Shown piece after piece: positions 10,486 through 21,275 of a stretch of DNA of 64,000 bases. The notes under the pieces were generated by a model. That model saw nothing but the letters and a program-made list of their open reading frames with translations. It searched no databases and had not been told where the DNA came from. The position numbers were made by a program, and so were the translations under genes. Within the stretch, counting starts at the first letter, position 1. The number at the start of each line of letters is the position of its first letter. This DNA is from Bradyrhizobium vignae (GTDB taxonomy: Bacteria; Pseudomonadota; Alphaproteobacteria; Rhizobiales; Xanthobacteraceae), in the NCBI RefSeq assembly GCF_004114425.1, contig NZ_RDQF01000041.1, positions 1-64,000 of the forward strand, given 5' to 3'.

Positions 10486-10549
10486 GGGACGGTCATTGCT
10501 GACCGCTCCCCGCCCAAATCCGTGCAGGCGGAATTCCCGCACACGGCTC
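10486..10549 (-). ncRNA. Group II intron domains V and VI
   Basis: On the minus strand 10549-10516 is a 34-base hairpin beginning GAGCCGUGUGCGGG, closing with CCGCCUGCACGGAUU. It has the AGC triad at its base and a small terminal loop, as in group II domain V. A second hairpin, 10510-10486, pairs GCGGUCA with UGACCGU around a small loop and leaves an unpaired A suitable as branch point, as in domain VI. Confidence 0.75.
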
Positions 10550-12305
10550 CCACCTCGGGTGCATGACGGCGAAACGTTTGTCAGGATACGGGTGAAGGAT
10601 GCGCGGTTGAGGGAGCCAGTCGGCGGCTAACCTGTGCATTCGTTGCCATGAGAAGCGGTCCTTCTGGCCGCGCCGCCGCAGCGTGCGCAACCAGATGCGC
10701 GTCACATGATAATAGAATGCTCCCAGTGCGCGGCCGTTGGTCGGCACGGCATGGTAGGCGAAGAAGCCTCTGACCACTTGCTTGAGCCACGCCCCTTGCT
10801 CGGGGATAGGTTCGTGCATGCGCCGTCGCAATTCCTCCTTGACCCTCTTGAGCGTTGCCCGCATGCGATCGCGCCGTGTTGTTCTTTTGACAAGGAACTG
10901 GCCACGGCGGTTGCGTTCACAGATGAAGGTAAAGCCAAGAAAGTTGAAGGTCTCCGGTTTTCCGAGCCCGCGGTGAGCGCGTCGTTCCGCCGCAAAGCGG
11001 CCGAACTCGATCAGGCGGGTCTTGTCCGGATTGAGCGACAGCGAGAACTCCTCGAACCGCTTGCGCATATCGTCCCAGAAGCGCCGGGCGTCCGCCTCGT
11101 GCTCGAAGCCGACGACAATGTCATCAGCATACCGCATGAGGATCATGTCACCCGTGGCCTCGTGCCGTCGCCAGCGCGCGGCCCAGAGGTCGAACACCTA
11201 GTGCAGGTAGACGTTGGCGAGCAGCGGTGAGATGACCGATCCCTGCCCCGTCCCCTTTTCACTGACCGTGACAACTCCGTTCTCTAGGACACCCGCCTTC
11301 AACCACTTCTGGATTAGGCGGATAATGCGCAGATCGCCGATGCGGTGCCTCACAAATCGCACCAGCCAGTCTTTGCTGACTGAGTCAAAAAAAGGAGGCC
11401 ACATCTGCGTCAAAAATGAAGTTCACTCGCCTGCTCGTGATCCCGACGAACAGCGCATCCAGCGCATTGTGCTGACCTCGCTTGGGTCGGAACCCGTAGC
11501 TGAACCCGAGAAAGTCTTCCTCGTAGACGGCGTTCAGCACAGCCGCAGTCGCTCTCTGGATGATCTTGTCCTCGAGCGCCGCAACCGCCAGCGGACGCTG
11601 TTTCCCATCAGCCTTCGGTATGTACGTCCGGCGCGATGGCAGTGCCCGGTACGCTCCCCGATGAACCCGCTCGTGCAGATCAGTGAGGTTTCGGTCAAGG
11701 TCTGCTTCGTAGGTCGGCCACGTCAGTCCATCCACCCCAGAGGCGGCATCGCGTTTGAGCGCGAAGAACGCCATCCGGAGGCAGTCGATGCTGATGTGGT
11801 GGAGGAGTGCGGTGAACCTCTCCTTCTTCCGTTGCCTTGCGGCTTGCCGTACGCGTTCCAGCGCCTGTGTCACGCGCTCCCGTCCCTGTGTCCGGTGCGT
11901 GCTTTGCTGGCGCGCGTTCCCCTTGGCCCCCGCCCTTGGCTCCACCGGCTCCGCTGCGGTCGGGACCGCTTTGTTCGTCGGCTTCACAGCTACTATGGCA
12001 GAGTCTGACTTCTCGCGACCGTGCATCATCGGCTTCGGCTCCTCGCCTTCCCGATGCGGACCGGCGGCTGTTGCCGAGCGGTCGATCGCGAGATCTCCCG
12101 GTTCCCATGCAAGGAGCGTCTGCACATGCCAGGGTCTCTGACCACGCCGGGTCGTCCTGGCGCTCGCGATGACGCGCCCGGATGTGTTGCCTTCCGCCAT
12201 TTGCACGGCGTGGGCACCCGGAATAGGACTCTTTCGCGGCTCGATGGCTGGCCTATGCGCTCCCCTGTCAACGCTTCGCCGACACCCTCGCGGGCAACTG
12301 CGCAT
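10493..12305 (-). pseudogene. ltrA: Group II intron reverse transcriptase/maturase
   Basis: From 12305 the protein contains VDGLTWPTYEADL, YIPKADGKQRPLAVAALEDKI (RT domains 1-2) and FSYGFRPKRGQHNALDAL, up to DADVASFF. The frame then shifts at about 11400 to DSVSKDWLVRFVRHRIGD and GTGQGSVISPLLANVYLH. A TAG at about 11198 interrupts it. The next frame has the catalytic MRYADDIVVGF motif, NPDKTRLIEFGRFA and the maturase X domain. With one frameshift and one stop it cannot make a full protein of about 600 residues. The C-terminal residues are read from domain V of the intron RNA itself. Confidence 0.85.
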
Positions 12306-12383
12306 GACTCGGGGCCGATGTGGATCGCTACTCCTTCATCTTAAGAGACTTGCACTCTCTACTCCTTGCCGGTCTCCCGGCGC

Positions 12384-13066
12384 TTCGCAAATGTCGTCAG
12401 CGAGAAGCCTGCCGTCATGAGGACGAGGTCAATCAGCTTGCAAGAGGGCTGGTCTTGCGAGCCACAGACCGTGTTCTGATCTCCAAGCCTTGCGGAGGAC
12501 TTCCCGTGAGCCAATTGGATCGAAGCAGGGCGAGGATAACATTGCAGCTTCGCTAGATTCAACCCACTTGCCTCCAGCATATCGAAGTGAGCAACAACGA
12601 GGTCAACGCCAGAACAGCGCTGACGAGAAACCGGCGATCAATGTCAACAGAGCCATTTGCCGCTTCGCATGAACCGCATCTCGCGGTACGAAAAAGAAAG
12701 TTGCATGCCGGACAGGGCGATTGCAAAAACGATCCCACTCCAAGAAGTTGCCGCAATTCCCAGGCTAGCAGCTCCAACGAATGAGGCGACTTTCATTATC
12801 TTGCCTGCGCCGGCTCGGTCCATGAGGCGACCGCCCAGCGACATCACCGCACTGGCAAGCAAAGCGAAGGAGGTTCAAGCGAGCAGCCACTCCTCTGTGA
12901 CTGCCAGGTCACGGGAAGCCTCTTTTGCAATGGCCGCCACGCAATAATAAAGTGTGCTATAGCTGATAACTCCTGCACCGCCCAGTGCCGCAACGAACAG
13001 CCTATCATTCTTCCGGACGGGCCGCGATCTTCCCGATTCGGTTCGCATATCGCCGAGTGCCCTCAA
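12384..13066 (-). pseudogene. MFS transporter, proximal part (upstream of group II intron)
   Basis: From 13066 the first membrane segment VAALGGAGVISYSTLYYCV and AKEASRDLAVTEEW resemble the N-terminus of MFS exporters. After a stop at about 12875 another frame gives ASAVMSLGGRLMDRAGAGKIM, the conserved loop between helices 2 and 3, with SFVGAASLGIAATSW. Later pieces (AVLALTSLLLTSICW, LIDLVLMTAGFSLTTFA) fall in further frames. With the distal part beyond the intron it makes one transporter of about 400 residues, now inactive. It lies between the SelA-like gene and the CDP-alcohol transferase on the same strand, so it may have exported the cluster's product. Confidence 0.65.
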
Positions 13067-13388
13067 CTACTACGGATCACGCAATAGGCTCTGTTCGCCT
13101 CCGATTTTGCCCGATCAGTTTCATTCCAGCGATGATGAATTACACGACTACGTGGCAGATGACTTTCGACCGCCGTTTGGTGGCGTGAATTGTGGCGTCT
13201 CGGCCACTCGCCTTCCCAAGCACACACATCGAGCGGCGCACGCTTGCATTTTGAGGCGGCCAAGTACGGTTCAATCAGCTTGGCCCCGCCCATCAAGAGT
13301 ATGCGAGCGTGGACTGGGCCGAATTGCTGTCGAAGACGATGCTTCCTGAGTATCTGCAGTTTGCTCGCGGCTGTCTTTAGAGGACCGC
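13067..13388. other. Short intergenic stretch, no gene recognised
   Basis: This interval lies between the end of the SelA-like gene and the start of the MFS remnant. A minus-strand frame crosses it without recognisable motifs. Confidence 0.4.
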
Positions 13389-14939
13389 TTAGCGAAGACT
13401 CGCACATTTTACGCCATAGGTGTGATTTGCTCGGGTACGCGTGGCGCGCCAACTCGCTCGTCCGAATTGCCGCCTAAAGGTGAGGCCGCTGTACTTGGCC
13501 GCGGACGCGCCCAAGTAAACCACGCCTGTCAAAAAGCCGTCGCGAAGCGTCCCTTCGAACTCGTAGTCTAAGGCCAAAGGATTTCCCGGCAATTGTGACA
13601 CCAGCTTCAATTTCGGTCCAACTATCTGGCCTCGGCAGTTACTCGAGACATCGGCGCCGATGTGCTTGCCCATAATATTTTGGCCTTCCTGTAGCAGAAC
13701 GAACGCGTGTACAGTGCTACCATGTAGAAAGTCGATAAAGACCTGCCATGCTCCTGCTAAGTCCTCAAAGTCCTCGTGGGGTGGTGCGGCTGGCGGAACA
13801 AAAGGCTCTGAAATGGCATGAGCGATTGAACGGCCAACGATCTCGGCTTCGACTTTGGTGAGATTGGTCGGATCGACGACGATCCGTTGCGGTGCCTGCC
13901 AACCGTCGTGCAACACAATGCGCGGACGCCCGCCAGCCAGCTTCTTGGCGATCAGGTCGGCGCTTACTGGGAATACTTTAGCCGGCCAAGAAACCGCTAT
14001 TCGTGGATTGCAGAATGCAGAGTCTGGTTCTATCTCTTCGACAGAGAGGCCAGGTACGCTCAAAAATTTGCGCTTCATTATCGCTATACAGTCGCGCCAT
14101 CTTTCCATTGCGCGAGTGGCACCTCCCTGAACCCATTGCTCCAACGCAACGAAAGCGCCAATGATCTCGTCTTTGCCAACCTTCATTGACCGGCCAAACG
14201 ATTGGCCAGGAGGCCCATTCAGGTACGCCGCTCTGCATAATCTTTGGGAGCCAAGTAAGAAGCCGGTAGATTGCGGTCCGCTGATATAGTTGCCACCTGA
14301 ATGAATCAGCAGATCGGCCCCATTTTGAAGCCAGACGTTTGGAAATTTGGGGGCTTGTCCGGCCGCGTCTACAATCAGCGGAATTCCAAGTTGCTTGGTG
14401 CGCAGAGCGATTTCTTCAAAGGGCAAGACCGACTTTGGAATATCTGAGGCAACAACGCATATTGCTGCGACGTCCTCAATTGGAAGCTGGTCCAAGTCTG
14501 AGGCACGGCCGATAGGAAGCACCATACAACCGACTGCTCGTATTGCATGCTCGTAAGCTATCCGCTGATCAGCCGCCACAACTACCGTTTTCTCGCCTCG
14601 TAACGGAAGCTTGAGCATCTTTTCTGGATCGTTGCCGGCGACGCACGCTGCAACAGCCTGGCTTACTGCTGCTGCACTTCCAGCGGTCACTAGCCCCCAT
14701 TCGGCACCGGTGAGCGCAGCTAATTTCCGTCCAACCGCTTCCGCCAGTTCGTCGATAACGACAAAACTCTGACCCGACGCTTCCATTGCAGCGAGCACCG
14801 ATCGCGCTGGATTGCATCCGCCGTAGGAGGTGCGCACACCGGTACAATTAATGATCGGTTCAACGCCAAGGTCACGGAATACTTGTCCTGGGGCAGGGCT
14901 GTCATGTAACGTGCCATCGCAATCAGTATTCAAGCTCAT
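13389..14939 (-). CDS. SelA/DgaE-like fold-type I protein lacking the PLP lysine, with C-terminal extra domain
   Basis: The protein has 516 residues. Residues 20-390 follow the SelA-like PLP enzyme family (L-seryl-tRNA(Sec) selenium transferase and D-glucosaminate-6-phosphate ammonia-lyase): EPIINCTGVRTSYGG, GLVTAGSAAAVSQAV, and the cofactor-binding aspartate D191 in LIVDAAGQAPKFP. In the family the internal aldimine lysine sits in SGGKxxxGPQ; here it is SGGNYISGPQ with Asn217. Residues 400-516 form a separate beta-rich segment (FVLLQEGQNIMGKHIG, GTLRDGFLTGVVYLG) not found in SelA itself. The frame is intact over its whole length, unusual in this block. It may be a dead enzyme, a recently inactivated one, or one with another chemistry. 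Confidence 0.7.
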   Translation of the reverse strand: MSLNTDCDGTLHDSPAPGQVFRDLGVEPIINCTGVRTSYGGCNPARSVLAAMEASGQSFVVIDELAEAVGRKLAALTGAEWGLVTAGSAAAVSQAVAACVAGNDPEKMLKLPLRGEKTVVVAADQRIAYEHAIRAVGCMVLPIGRASDLDQLPIEDVAAICVVASDIPKSVLPFEEIALRTKQLGIPLIVDAAGQAPKFPNVWLQNGADLLIHSGGNYISGPQSTGFLLGSQRLCRAAYLNGPPGQSFGRSMKVGKDEIIGAFVALEQWVQGGATRAMERWRDCIAIMKRKFLSVPGLSVEEIEPDSAFCNPRIAVSWPAKVFPVSADLIAKKLAGGRPRIVLHDGWQAPQRIVVDPTNLTKVEAEIVGRSIAHAISEPFVPPAAPPHEDFEDLAGAWQVFIDFLHGSTVHAFVLLQEGQNIMGKHIGADVSSNCRGQIVGPKLKLVSQLPGNPLALDYEFEGTLRDGFLTGVVYLGASAAKYSGLTFRRQFGRASWRATRTRANHTYGVKCASLR

Positions 14940-16097
14940 GTAAGGCCCCCCTCTAACGCTTTAACGAAGGCCGGAGCGGATCGCATTTATGACGTCTGGG
15001 AAGAACCACGAGAACACCCGAGCCCACACACGTCTTGACTCCTGCTCGGCCAACACTCGCTTTCCAAGGAGGGTAGCTGCAGTCAATCTCCATAATCTTC
15101 TTCCCCAGATCAACGAGGACTGCGGGTACCGGCCGAAGTCGTGATCTCGACCATGCGATAGCGAAGCGAAATGCCGCTTTCCCCTTACCGCACCACCCAT
15201 GACGGTTATCCCGGGCTTGTGCCAGCCAACAGCTTCTCGGCCACTTGCCGGCAATCTGCGGCTTGGTGTGAGCATCGAGCTCAATTTCGCGCGAACTCTC
15301 AATGACCGCCTCTGGATGATTGCCGGAAAGAGCGTCTTTAAACGCTTGAGCGCGTTAACGAACAAGCCACCGAACATGCCGCTCTGTTCCCGGGCAACCC
15401 AGTTGCCACGACGATTTCTGCCAACGAAAACGATCGACGCTACGGGATGCGGCTGCACGGAGTATATGCCAACAATCCAATTCAACCAAAGCGATCGAAC
15501 GGTATGCTCCCATGACAACTGCCCGCCCCTTGAAGATATTCAAAGATGTCAGCCCGCAGATGGAGAATAAGCAGTCGATCGCGGCAACAGAACTCCTTCG
15601 CATACAGCTCGCTGGCTCTAGAGCGAAGCCCCTTATTTGGGTAGTTGATCATCACCAGACCAGCATTCCACTCGCAGGCTTCGACATGGCAGCTCGGATG
15701 TGGCACTATGATCCCCTGGACATGTGCGCAGTCCTCTAGGAGACGCTGCCTTCTCTGGCCTGCTTATCTCCATCGTCTGAGAAATGGCAGCCTTTCCTCC
15801 CAAGAGATTCGCAGCACTCTTCTCAGAGTGCCGGGATCATTTCGAGAGGCTTTCCGCTTACCCTGATTCTCGCAGGGAACTCCCACGAGGTCTCTGTGTT
15901 CACAGCGGCTCTCGAGGCAGCTTTGCTGTAATCGCGTTCAACCAAACGAATACGGGTCATGACCGCATTGCCGCTGGCATGCTATTTATCTGGCCCACCT
16001 GGCCCTGAGGGTGCGACATTGAGCGGTTCATCGCGATCGCCTTTAGCGTGAGTTGATGACTAGCGTGGAGAGACAGGCTGGCGTGACAGACGGAACG
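14940..16097. other. Intergenic stretch with a small conserved-hypothetical remnant
   Basis: On the minus strand at about 15300-15460 the frame reads WIVGIYSVQPHPVASIVFVG, then NRRGNWVAREQSGMFGGLF and VNALKRLK. This resembles small rhizobial hypothetical proteins with a WVxxDxxGxxGGLFxxxxxAL pattern, remembered rather than searched. The continuation is arginine- and serine-rich and not convincing. No other gene is seen. Confidence 0.35.
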
Positions 16098-16892
16098 TCA
16101 ACAGATTCGGGTGATCAGATGCAGGCCGGCGTCGATACGCACGCATTCTCCCGTCATGCTGCTGGATTCCGCGCTAGCGAGGAAGTAGATGAGATGTGCT
16201 ATATCTTCTGCTGTAGACACAAGCTTGAGGGGTGAGCTCGCCTTGACGGCATCGCGCACCTCTCGGGCAGCCGTCTCGCCGCGCGCTTTTGCGAACCACG
16301 GCGTGTCAATATAGTCCGGACAAATTGTGTTGATGCGAATAGAAGGTGCTAGCGCCCTTGCCAGTGGCAGTGTCATGGCATTCAGCGCTCCCTTGCTTGC
16401 CGAGTATGCGATCGATGAGCTGGGACCGCTGATAGCTGCGACCGAGGAGACGTTCACAATTGCGGCCGAGCGCTTGCTAACCTTAGCGCCAGCTTCGAGC
16501 AGCGATCGCGCCGCACGGATCATTTGGAATGCCCCGATCGTATTGACGGCATAGATGCGTTGAAACTCTTCCGCGGAGAGTCCGGCGAGATCGTGATGCG
16601 GCACATGCTTCGTCGTAGCGGCATTGTTGACGAGCACGTCGAGCCGCCCCCAACTGGCCGCCGCCGCGACGATCTTACGACAATCGTCATCGCGCGAGAC
16701 ATCGCCCTGCACAACCAACACCTCGGCTGCGCCCGCCTTCCGGCAGGCTTCGGCGGTGGCATCGGCTTCCTTCTGGCTCTTAGAGTAGTTCAGCAGGATG
16801 CGGGCCCCGCCTTTGGCCCAGAGGGCGGCGGTCGCCGCTCCGAGTCCCGAGGCTGAACCCGTTATGATCGCGCACAATGGATGCTTCGACAT
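16098..16892 (-). CDS. Short-chain dehydrogenase/reductase (SDR)
   Basis: This classical SDR has 264 residues. It shows the NAD(P)-binding TGSASGLGAATA near residue 11, the VNNAATT segment, the catalytic Ser in VNVSSVAA, the YSASK catalytic Tyr and Lys pair, and the INTICPDYIDTPW motif after the active site. The start at 16892 is preceded by AAAGGAGG at ideal distance; an upstream in-frame ATG at 16946 lacks such a site. It lies downstream of the BKACE gene on the same strand, separated by a 1.2-kb gap with a GA repeat. The substrate cannot be read from sequence. Confidence 0.8.
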   Translation of the reverse strand: MSKHPLCAIITGSASGLGAATAALWAKGGARILLNYSKSQKEADATAEACRKAGAAEVLVVQGDVSRDDDCRKIVAAAASWGRLDVLVNNAATTKHVPHHDLAGLSAEEFQRIYAVNTIGAFQMIRAARSLLEAGAKVSKRSAAIVNVSSVAAISGPSSSIAYSASKGALNAMTLPLARALAPSIRINTICPDYIDTPWFAKARGETAAREVRDAVKASSPLKLVSTAEDIAHLIYFLASAESSSMTGECVRIDAGLHLITRIC

Positions 16893-17118
16893 CAATCCTC
16901 CTTTTCCGGATCTTAACGGTGTGCGACGCTTGGCGCCGACAAACACCCGCGAAACCTACAAAACTCCATCGCCGACACCAGACACGCCCATCCGCTGCCG
17001 CGTTTGCCTGGAGCAGTTTCTTCTCGGATCGAGTCCCATCGTGATCTGCATACGCTTGACAAGATGAGAACCCGTTCGTCCTCCGGACGAAGCATGTGAG
17101 CACGCGGATGGCATCGTC

Positions 17119-17160
<42 letters not shown>

Positions 17161-17439
17161 GTGTGGTCAGTTCCGCAAAATGCCAGAGGTGCATCTCCTC
17201 CTGGGCTACCGGTGACACTTCGACCGATATTCGTCCATTACGATTCTCGAGCAGGCGGAGCACCGACGGCGGCATGCGCCGTCGGTCATGGCCCATCATA
17301 ATTATTTAGATGGGTGATGTGTGTGACTTGCTGAAGCCAACCGGAGCATTTGGTCATCCAAGGAGCACCCTGTCGTGCCCCTGCCCCGCAGCGCGAGCGC
17401 CATGTTGCCGTTCCTGGAAAAAATCGGGCCGCAGGCCGG

Positions 17440-18360
17440 TCACTGCTGATCTGCTGGAGTTGAAGATCGGCTTCTACCCCCCGTGAGCGCAAGCTTTTCG
17501 CGAACCTCATCGGAGCTCATCACTCGTACACCGATGCGTTCGAGTATTTCCGTCGCGCGCTGTACGAGTTCAGCGTTGGTCGCCAGCCGCCCACGGGAGA
17601 GGTAAAGGTTGTCCTCTAACCCTACCCGCACATTTGCGCCAAAGAACGGCGCTAGCGCTGCGTACGGAAACTGCATTCGCCCAATGGAAAAGGCAGAGTA
17701 GATAGCGCGCTGCGGCAGGCGGTTCACCATCGCCATCAATGTGACCGGATCGCTTGGCGCTCCATAAGGAATGCCCATGCACAGCTGGATCATTGGCGGA
17801 TCGTCAATCAAGCCCTCTTTGATCAACTCGTCGACTAACACGAGATCTCCAGTATCAAACACCTCGAGCTCTGGGCGCACTCCAATCTTCTGTAGGTGTA
17901 CCGCCATTTTACGTACCGTCGCGGGCGTATTGACCACGATCAACTCGTCGCGAGTGCCGTAGTTTAAGGTGCCGCAATCCAAGGTACAGATCTCGGGGCG
18001 CAACTCTTCGATGTGCACCAAACGCTCAAGCGCACCCGCCATGTCCGTTCCGGCCGTTGGCGGCAGCGGAGACTCCGGCCCACCCAGAACGAGACCGCAT
18101 CCCATCCCGGAAGTCAGGTTGATAATCGGGTTTACATTCGACATTCGAATGCGCCGCACCACTTCTCGATACAGCAGCGGATCACGCGAACCTTGCCCCG
18201 TCTCGGGATTGCGCACGTGGATATGCACCACAGCGGCCCCGGCCCGAGCTGCGGCGATTGCTGAGTCCGCGATCTGCTCCGGGGTTATGGGCACATTCGT
18301 GGTGTCCGGTTTTCCCCCGCCGCCCGTGAGAGCGCAGGTGATAAACACCTCGGAATTCAT
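17440..18360 (-). CDS. Beta-keto acid cleavage enzyme (BKACE, DUF849), candidate 3-dehydrocarnitine cleavage enzyme
   Basis: This 306-residue TIM-barrel enzyme has the BKACE zinc-binding pair H46 and H48 in VVHIHVRNPETG, with INLTSGMG, CTLDCGTLNYG, LEVFDTGDLVLV and NVRVGLEDNLYLSRG (catalytic Glu) in family order. BKACEs condense a beta-keto acid with acetyl-CoA to give acetoacetate and a new acyl-CoA. One known member turns 3-dehydrocarnitine into betainyl-CoA. The two carnitine dehydrogenase-thioesterase fusions in this window make that substrate the best guess. The start at 18360 follows AAAGGGAGAAG at good spacing. The last 15 residues (RSRSSTPADQQ) are atypical and may reflect a C-terminal frameshift. 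Confidence 0.85.
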   Translation of the reverse strand: MNSEVFITCALTGGGGKPDTTNVPITPEQIADSAIAAARAGAAVVHIHVRNPETGQGSRDPLLYREVVRRIRMSNVNPIINLTSGMGCGLVLGGPESPLPPTAGTDMAGALERLVHIEELRPEICTLDCGTLNYGTRDELIVVNTPATVRKMAVHLQKIGVRPELEVFDTGDLVLVDELIKEGLIDDPPMIQLCMGIPYGAPSDPVTLMAMVNRLPQRAIYSAFSIGRMQFPYAALAPFFGANVRVGLEDNLYLSRGRLATNAELVQRATEILERIGVRVMSSDEVREKLALTGGRSRSSTPADQQ

Positions 18361-19863
18361 GGATCTTCTCCCTTTCAAAGGCTGACCTGTCGCGGCAAGG
18401 TCGCAATGTATGGACTCCTAGCTGCAGCTCGTGACTTTAAGACTCAAATAGCAGTCATCGCATCCGAAACGTTGAGCCCGCCTATCATCCAGCAAGCCTC
18501 ATGCCACCCAGGGAATACGGCGTGTGCCGTCACACGCCGTTACGCTTGATAGCGCGGCACGCATCATCGTTGTCTGCGCACGGGGGCACGATGGGCGGGC
18601 TAGATCGTCCTCGGCTGAGGCTCTCGCCCTTGAGTGGCGCGCAGCGAGACGAGAGAAAGCTAAGACGCATATTTGGCGAAAACCACCAATCAGCCAATTC
18701 AAAAGCTTTGAGGCTGCTGCCGCCCGTCGACGGGTGGCTCAAATACTACAGTGTCGGAGCCGAATTGTATGTACATCCACTCGGTGGTATTATGCTTTTT
18801 TGTGCTTCGTCTCGATCTCACCCTGAACTATTTGAAGAGCCGGCTTTCCTCGGAAGCGTGCGTCTGCGATATACCGGAAAGAAGACAGCCTAGCTCAGAT
18901 GCGCGGGGTGATATTCCCGTATCTCTTCCATTAAGTGCGCGTGAATCAGCATAGGAGCAGCCGATCCCCGTTGTCTGAAATACGACAATGCGAACGCCAG
19001 GCTACCCACAAGCGTGAGCGATAGCGACAGTTCGGCCGCTCGATATACTGCCTCGTTTGTGCAGGGTGGAGATCCAGATCCTGCCGTTGCTCTCAGCTGA
19101 GCAACTGGCAAGCGCAACAAGCCCGTCGATAATCTGGTTTTCATCCGCGGTCCTGCTGCAGAAGTTGCCCAAACGGGGATTTTAGGAGCGCAGCGAAATG
19201 AGCTCGGAAAGGAAGGCAGATCCTGATCGTAGGTCGCGCACCTGCGCAACGGCTCTACCGAGCTCCTGCTCTCGACCCCTTCTTTTATTGAGCCAGAACG
19301 CTTCGGCCCCCGCGCGCTGTGATGGGTCCGCCACCGTTTGTCTGGTCTCGGCCGCCCTGCATACCCGCGAGCCTGCTCATGATGAGACAATTATTGGCCG
19401 ACCGCCTCTTTCGAGACAGCCTTCCTCCTTGTCTTAGCAACTCGATTGCTGGGCTGACCCACGCAGATACGACAGACAGTTCTGCGATCAAGCGTCACAG
19501 CGACATCATTTTTGATGGATAGAGGTTGTCGCTTTCCGTGCTGCTCGTGAAAGGCTCGATCAGTAATGGGAGACGCTTATCCAAAACGCGCTGTTTGAAG
19601 AATTTGGTTTGGGTCAGGCACCATACAGACCATGATGAATGGATGGCATCCTCATGCCCTATTGTTGGTGTGGGAGGATGGAAACCTGGACGGAGATACC
19701 GCATCAGCCGTGATAAGCCTCCGGCGTAAGATCCCCTCGGGTCAGCAGCTCGCACACCATCACCCCATGAACTAAGTTGATCCCGCGACGTTCTCGACTC
19801 GAGATTTCGATGCCTTAGAACAAGCAGACCATCCTCAAAGGCTAGCAAACCGGGAGATGACTG
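18361..19863. other. 1.5 kb without a recognisable gene
   Basis: Overlapping open frames occur on both strands (for example minus 18890-19390 and minus 19495-20037), but none shows a family motif. The minus frame at 19495-20037 lies partly antisense to the methyltransferase at 19864. This is probably decayed DNA. Confidence 0.4.
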
Positions 19864-20532
19864 ATGAACGAAAATTGTCCCGACTTTCTGTTTAAGGCCA
19901 GCCATCCCTTGCCTGTCAACTACCGAGCGTACCGGAAGTTTGTCGAGAATCGCCTGATCCACATTCTTCGACAACATCCTGGATGCCACTTTCTCGAGAT
20001 TGGTATAGGTCGCTCGTTCAGGCAAGAGAGATTCCATACCATTGACGAGCTTCGCATCAACTACGTGGGCTTGGACTTCGAGCCCATCTGCGCTGAAACG
20101 CGAACCAGGCTGAGAGCGGCTGGGATCGTGAATCGGAACATCAGATTTTGGGGAAACTACCTAGGAACGTACCTGTTCAACCTGGTCAGGCTCGCAAGGC
20201 ATTACGAGAGCTTCGATATCATTTACCTCGATGGTGATCATTCACTCTATGTAGATTTTGCGGCTGCAATCGCAGCAGTACGGTTGTTGAAACCTGGGGG
20301 ACTGTTCCTTTTCGGGGATGTCAGGTTCGCTTTCGGAAGCAGGGAGCTGGCTCACGGGACGTTTGGACAAACTACGCAGTTGACCGAGGACGAGGCTAAT
20401 GAACCTCACGTCCCAATTATTATCCGGGAGTATTTGATCCCTCTGTTCAATTTTGAAGTTGAGAACTCGTTATCGGATCCCGACTGGATCGCACTGCGAG
20501 CTCCCACATCCTCTTCTTGGATGCGGTTGTGA
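19864..20532 (+). CDS. Class I SAM-dependent methyltransferase (Methyltransf_24-like)
   Basis: This 222-residue protein carries the SAM-binding motif I HFLEIGIGRS near residue 42, an acidic residue ending the next strand in INYVGLDFEP, and the motif DIIYLDGDHSLYVDFAAAI, followed by LLKPGGLFLFGDV. The DGDHSY-like signature is typical of the Methyltransf_24 family, which acts on small molecules or glycans. The frame is intact and begins with an ATG 13 bases after GGGAGATG. No adjacent gene on the same strand reveals its substrate. Confidence 0.75.
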   Translation: MNENCPDFLFKASHPLPVNYRAYRKFVENRLIHILRQHPGCHFLEIGIGRSFRQERFHTIDELRINYVGLDFEPICAETRTRLRAAGIVNRNIRFWGNYLGTYLFNLVRLARHYESFDIIYLDGDHSLYVDFAAAIAAVRLLKPGGLFLFGDVRFAFGSRELAHGTFGQTTQLTEDEANEPHVPIIIREYLIPLFNFEVENSLSDPDWIALRAPTSSSWMRL

Positions 20533-21275
20533 GGGTGGCGCAGGACGGAATTTCTTGAGCCCTGCTGGCGCAGTCACGTCTCTGCACGAGCGAATGCTTC
20601 GGCGATTTCCGGTGCTGGTGTCTCCAAGAAGGCTCACGCGACAAGTTGCTACCGCCTGCACCGCCCTGGTTCGGCATCCATGTCGCTTTCAGGTCCTGAG
20701 CCCTCTTGCAAATACCAGTAGGACCTTCCCCGAACTCCATCTGCTCGCTCGGCTACAGCCGATTAGCTCGAAGGCACACTCGACCTTCAGTCCCACCTTG
20801 GCACCGCACCATCATCCCGCCTGCCGGCATAAGTCTTGCTGGAGGTGAGCTGAAACCGTACTTCCAGTGAACTCTCGGAGGGATATTCCTGTTTCTGGAA
20901 TCCAGGTGAATTCATTTGATGTCAAAGACGCAACTCTCAGTCCGGACCTCCAGGAGGATACGAGACAGAGCCTGTTCGAGAGGTTGGTAAGGAACGCCGA
21001 TTGACAATGGCAGCGAATGGGCCGCGGATGAACGGCTGCGTGCTTTTAGCGACGCGCGCACCAAAACAGTTCTCCGGCACCAGCAAGCAAACGTTTCGTC
21101 ATCTGCTATCTCGTCAAAGGACGAGGGCCTTAAGATTGGCAGAGCATGTTCGAACAGACAACAACAGCAGTGAACGACACCAGAATAGCTGTCCCCTGCA
21201 CCTGCTTCCGAAAAGAGGCTCCTGGGCTGTAAATGGCAGATCGCGAGACGCTCTGAGAGTCGAGTGAGAGACGTC
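20533..21275. other. Intergenic stretch, no gene recognised
   Basis: Short frames on both strands lack motifs. No repeat, terminator or promoter could be assigned. Confidence 0.4.

Larger units (their letters stand above)
10483..12383 (-). mobile_element. Group II intron with degenerate maturase
   Basis: This element of about 1.9 kb on the minus strand interrupts an MFS gene. Its 5' end is placed near 12383, where MFS-like coding sequence (FSLTTFA) gives way to a G-rich non-coding leader. The maturase gene follows, then a domain V hairpin at 10516-10549 and a domain VI-like hairpin at 10486-10510. The 5' end reads GCGCC rather than the usual GUGYG, so the exact border is uncertain. The intron appears immobile because the maturase is broken. 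Confidence 0.75.

Noticed and set aside
11385..12172. Several long plus-strand frames across the intron
   Set aside because: These are antisense shadows of the GC-rich maturase gene.
19495..20037. 180-codon minus-strand open frame
   Set aside because: It partly lies antisense to the well-supported methyltransferase gene and has no family motif.
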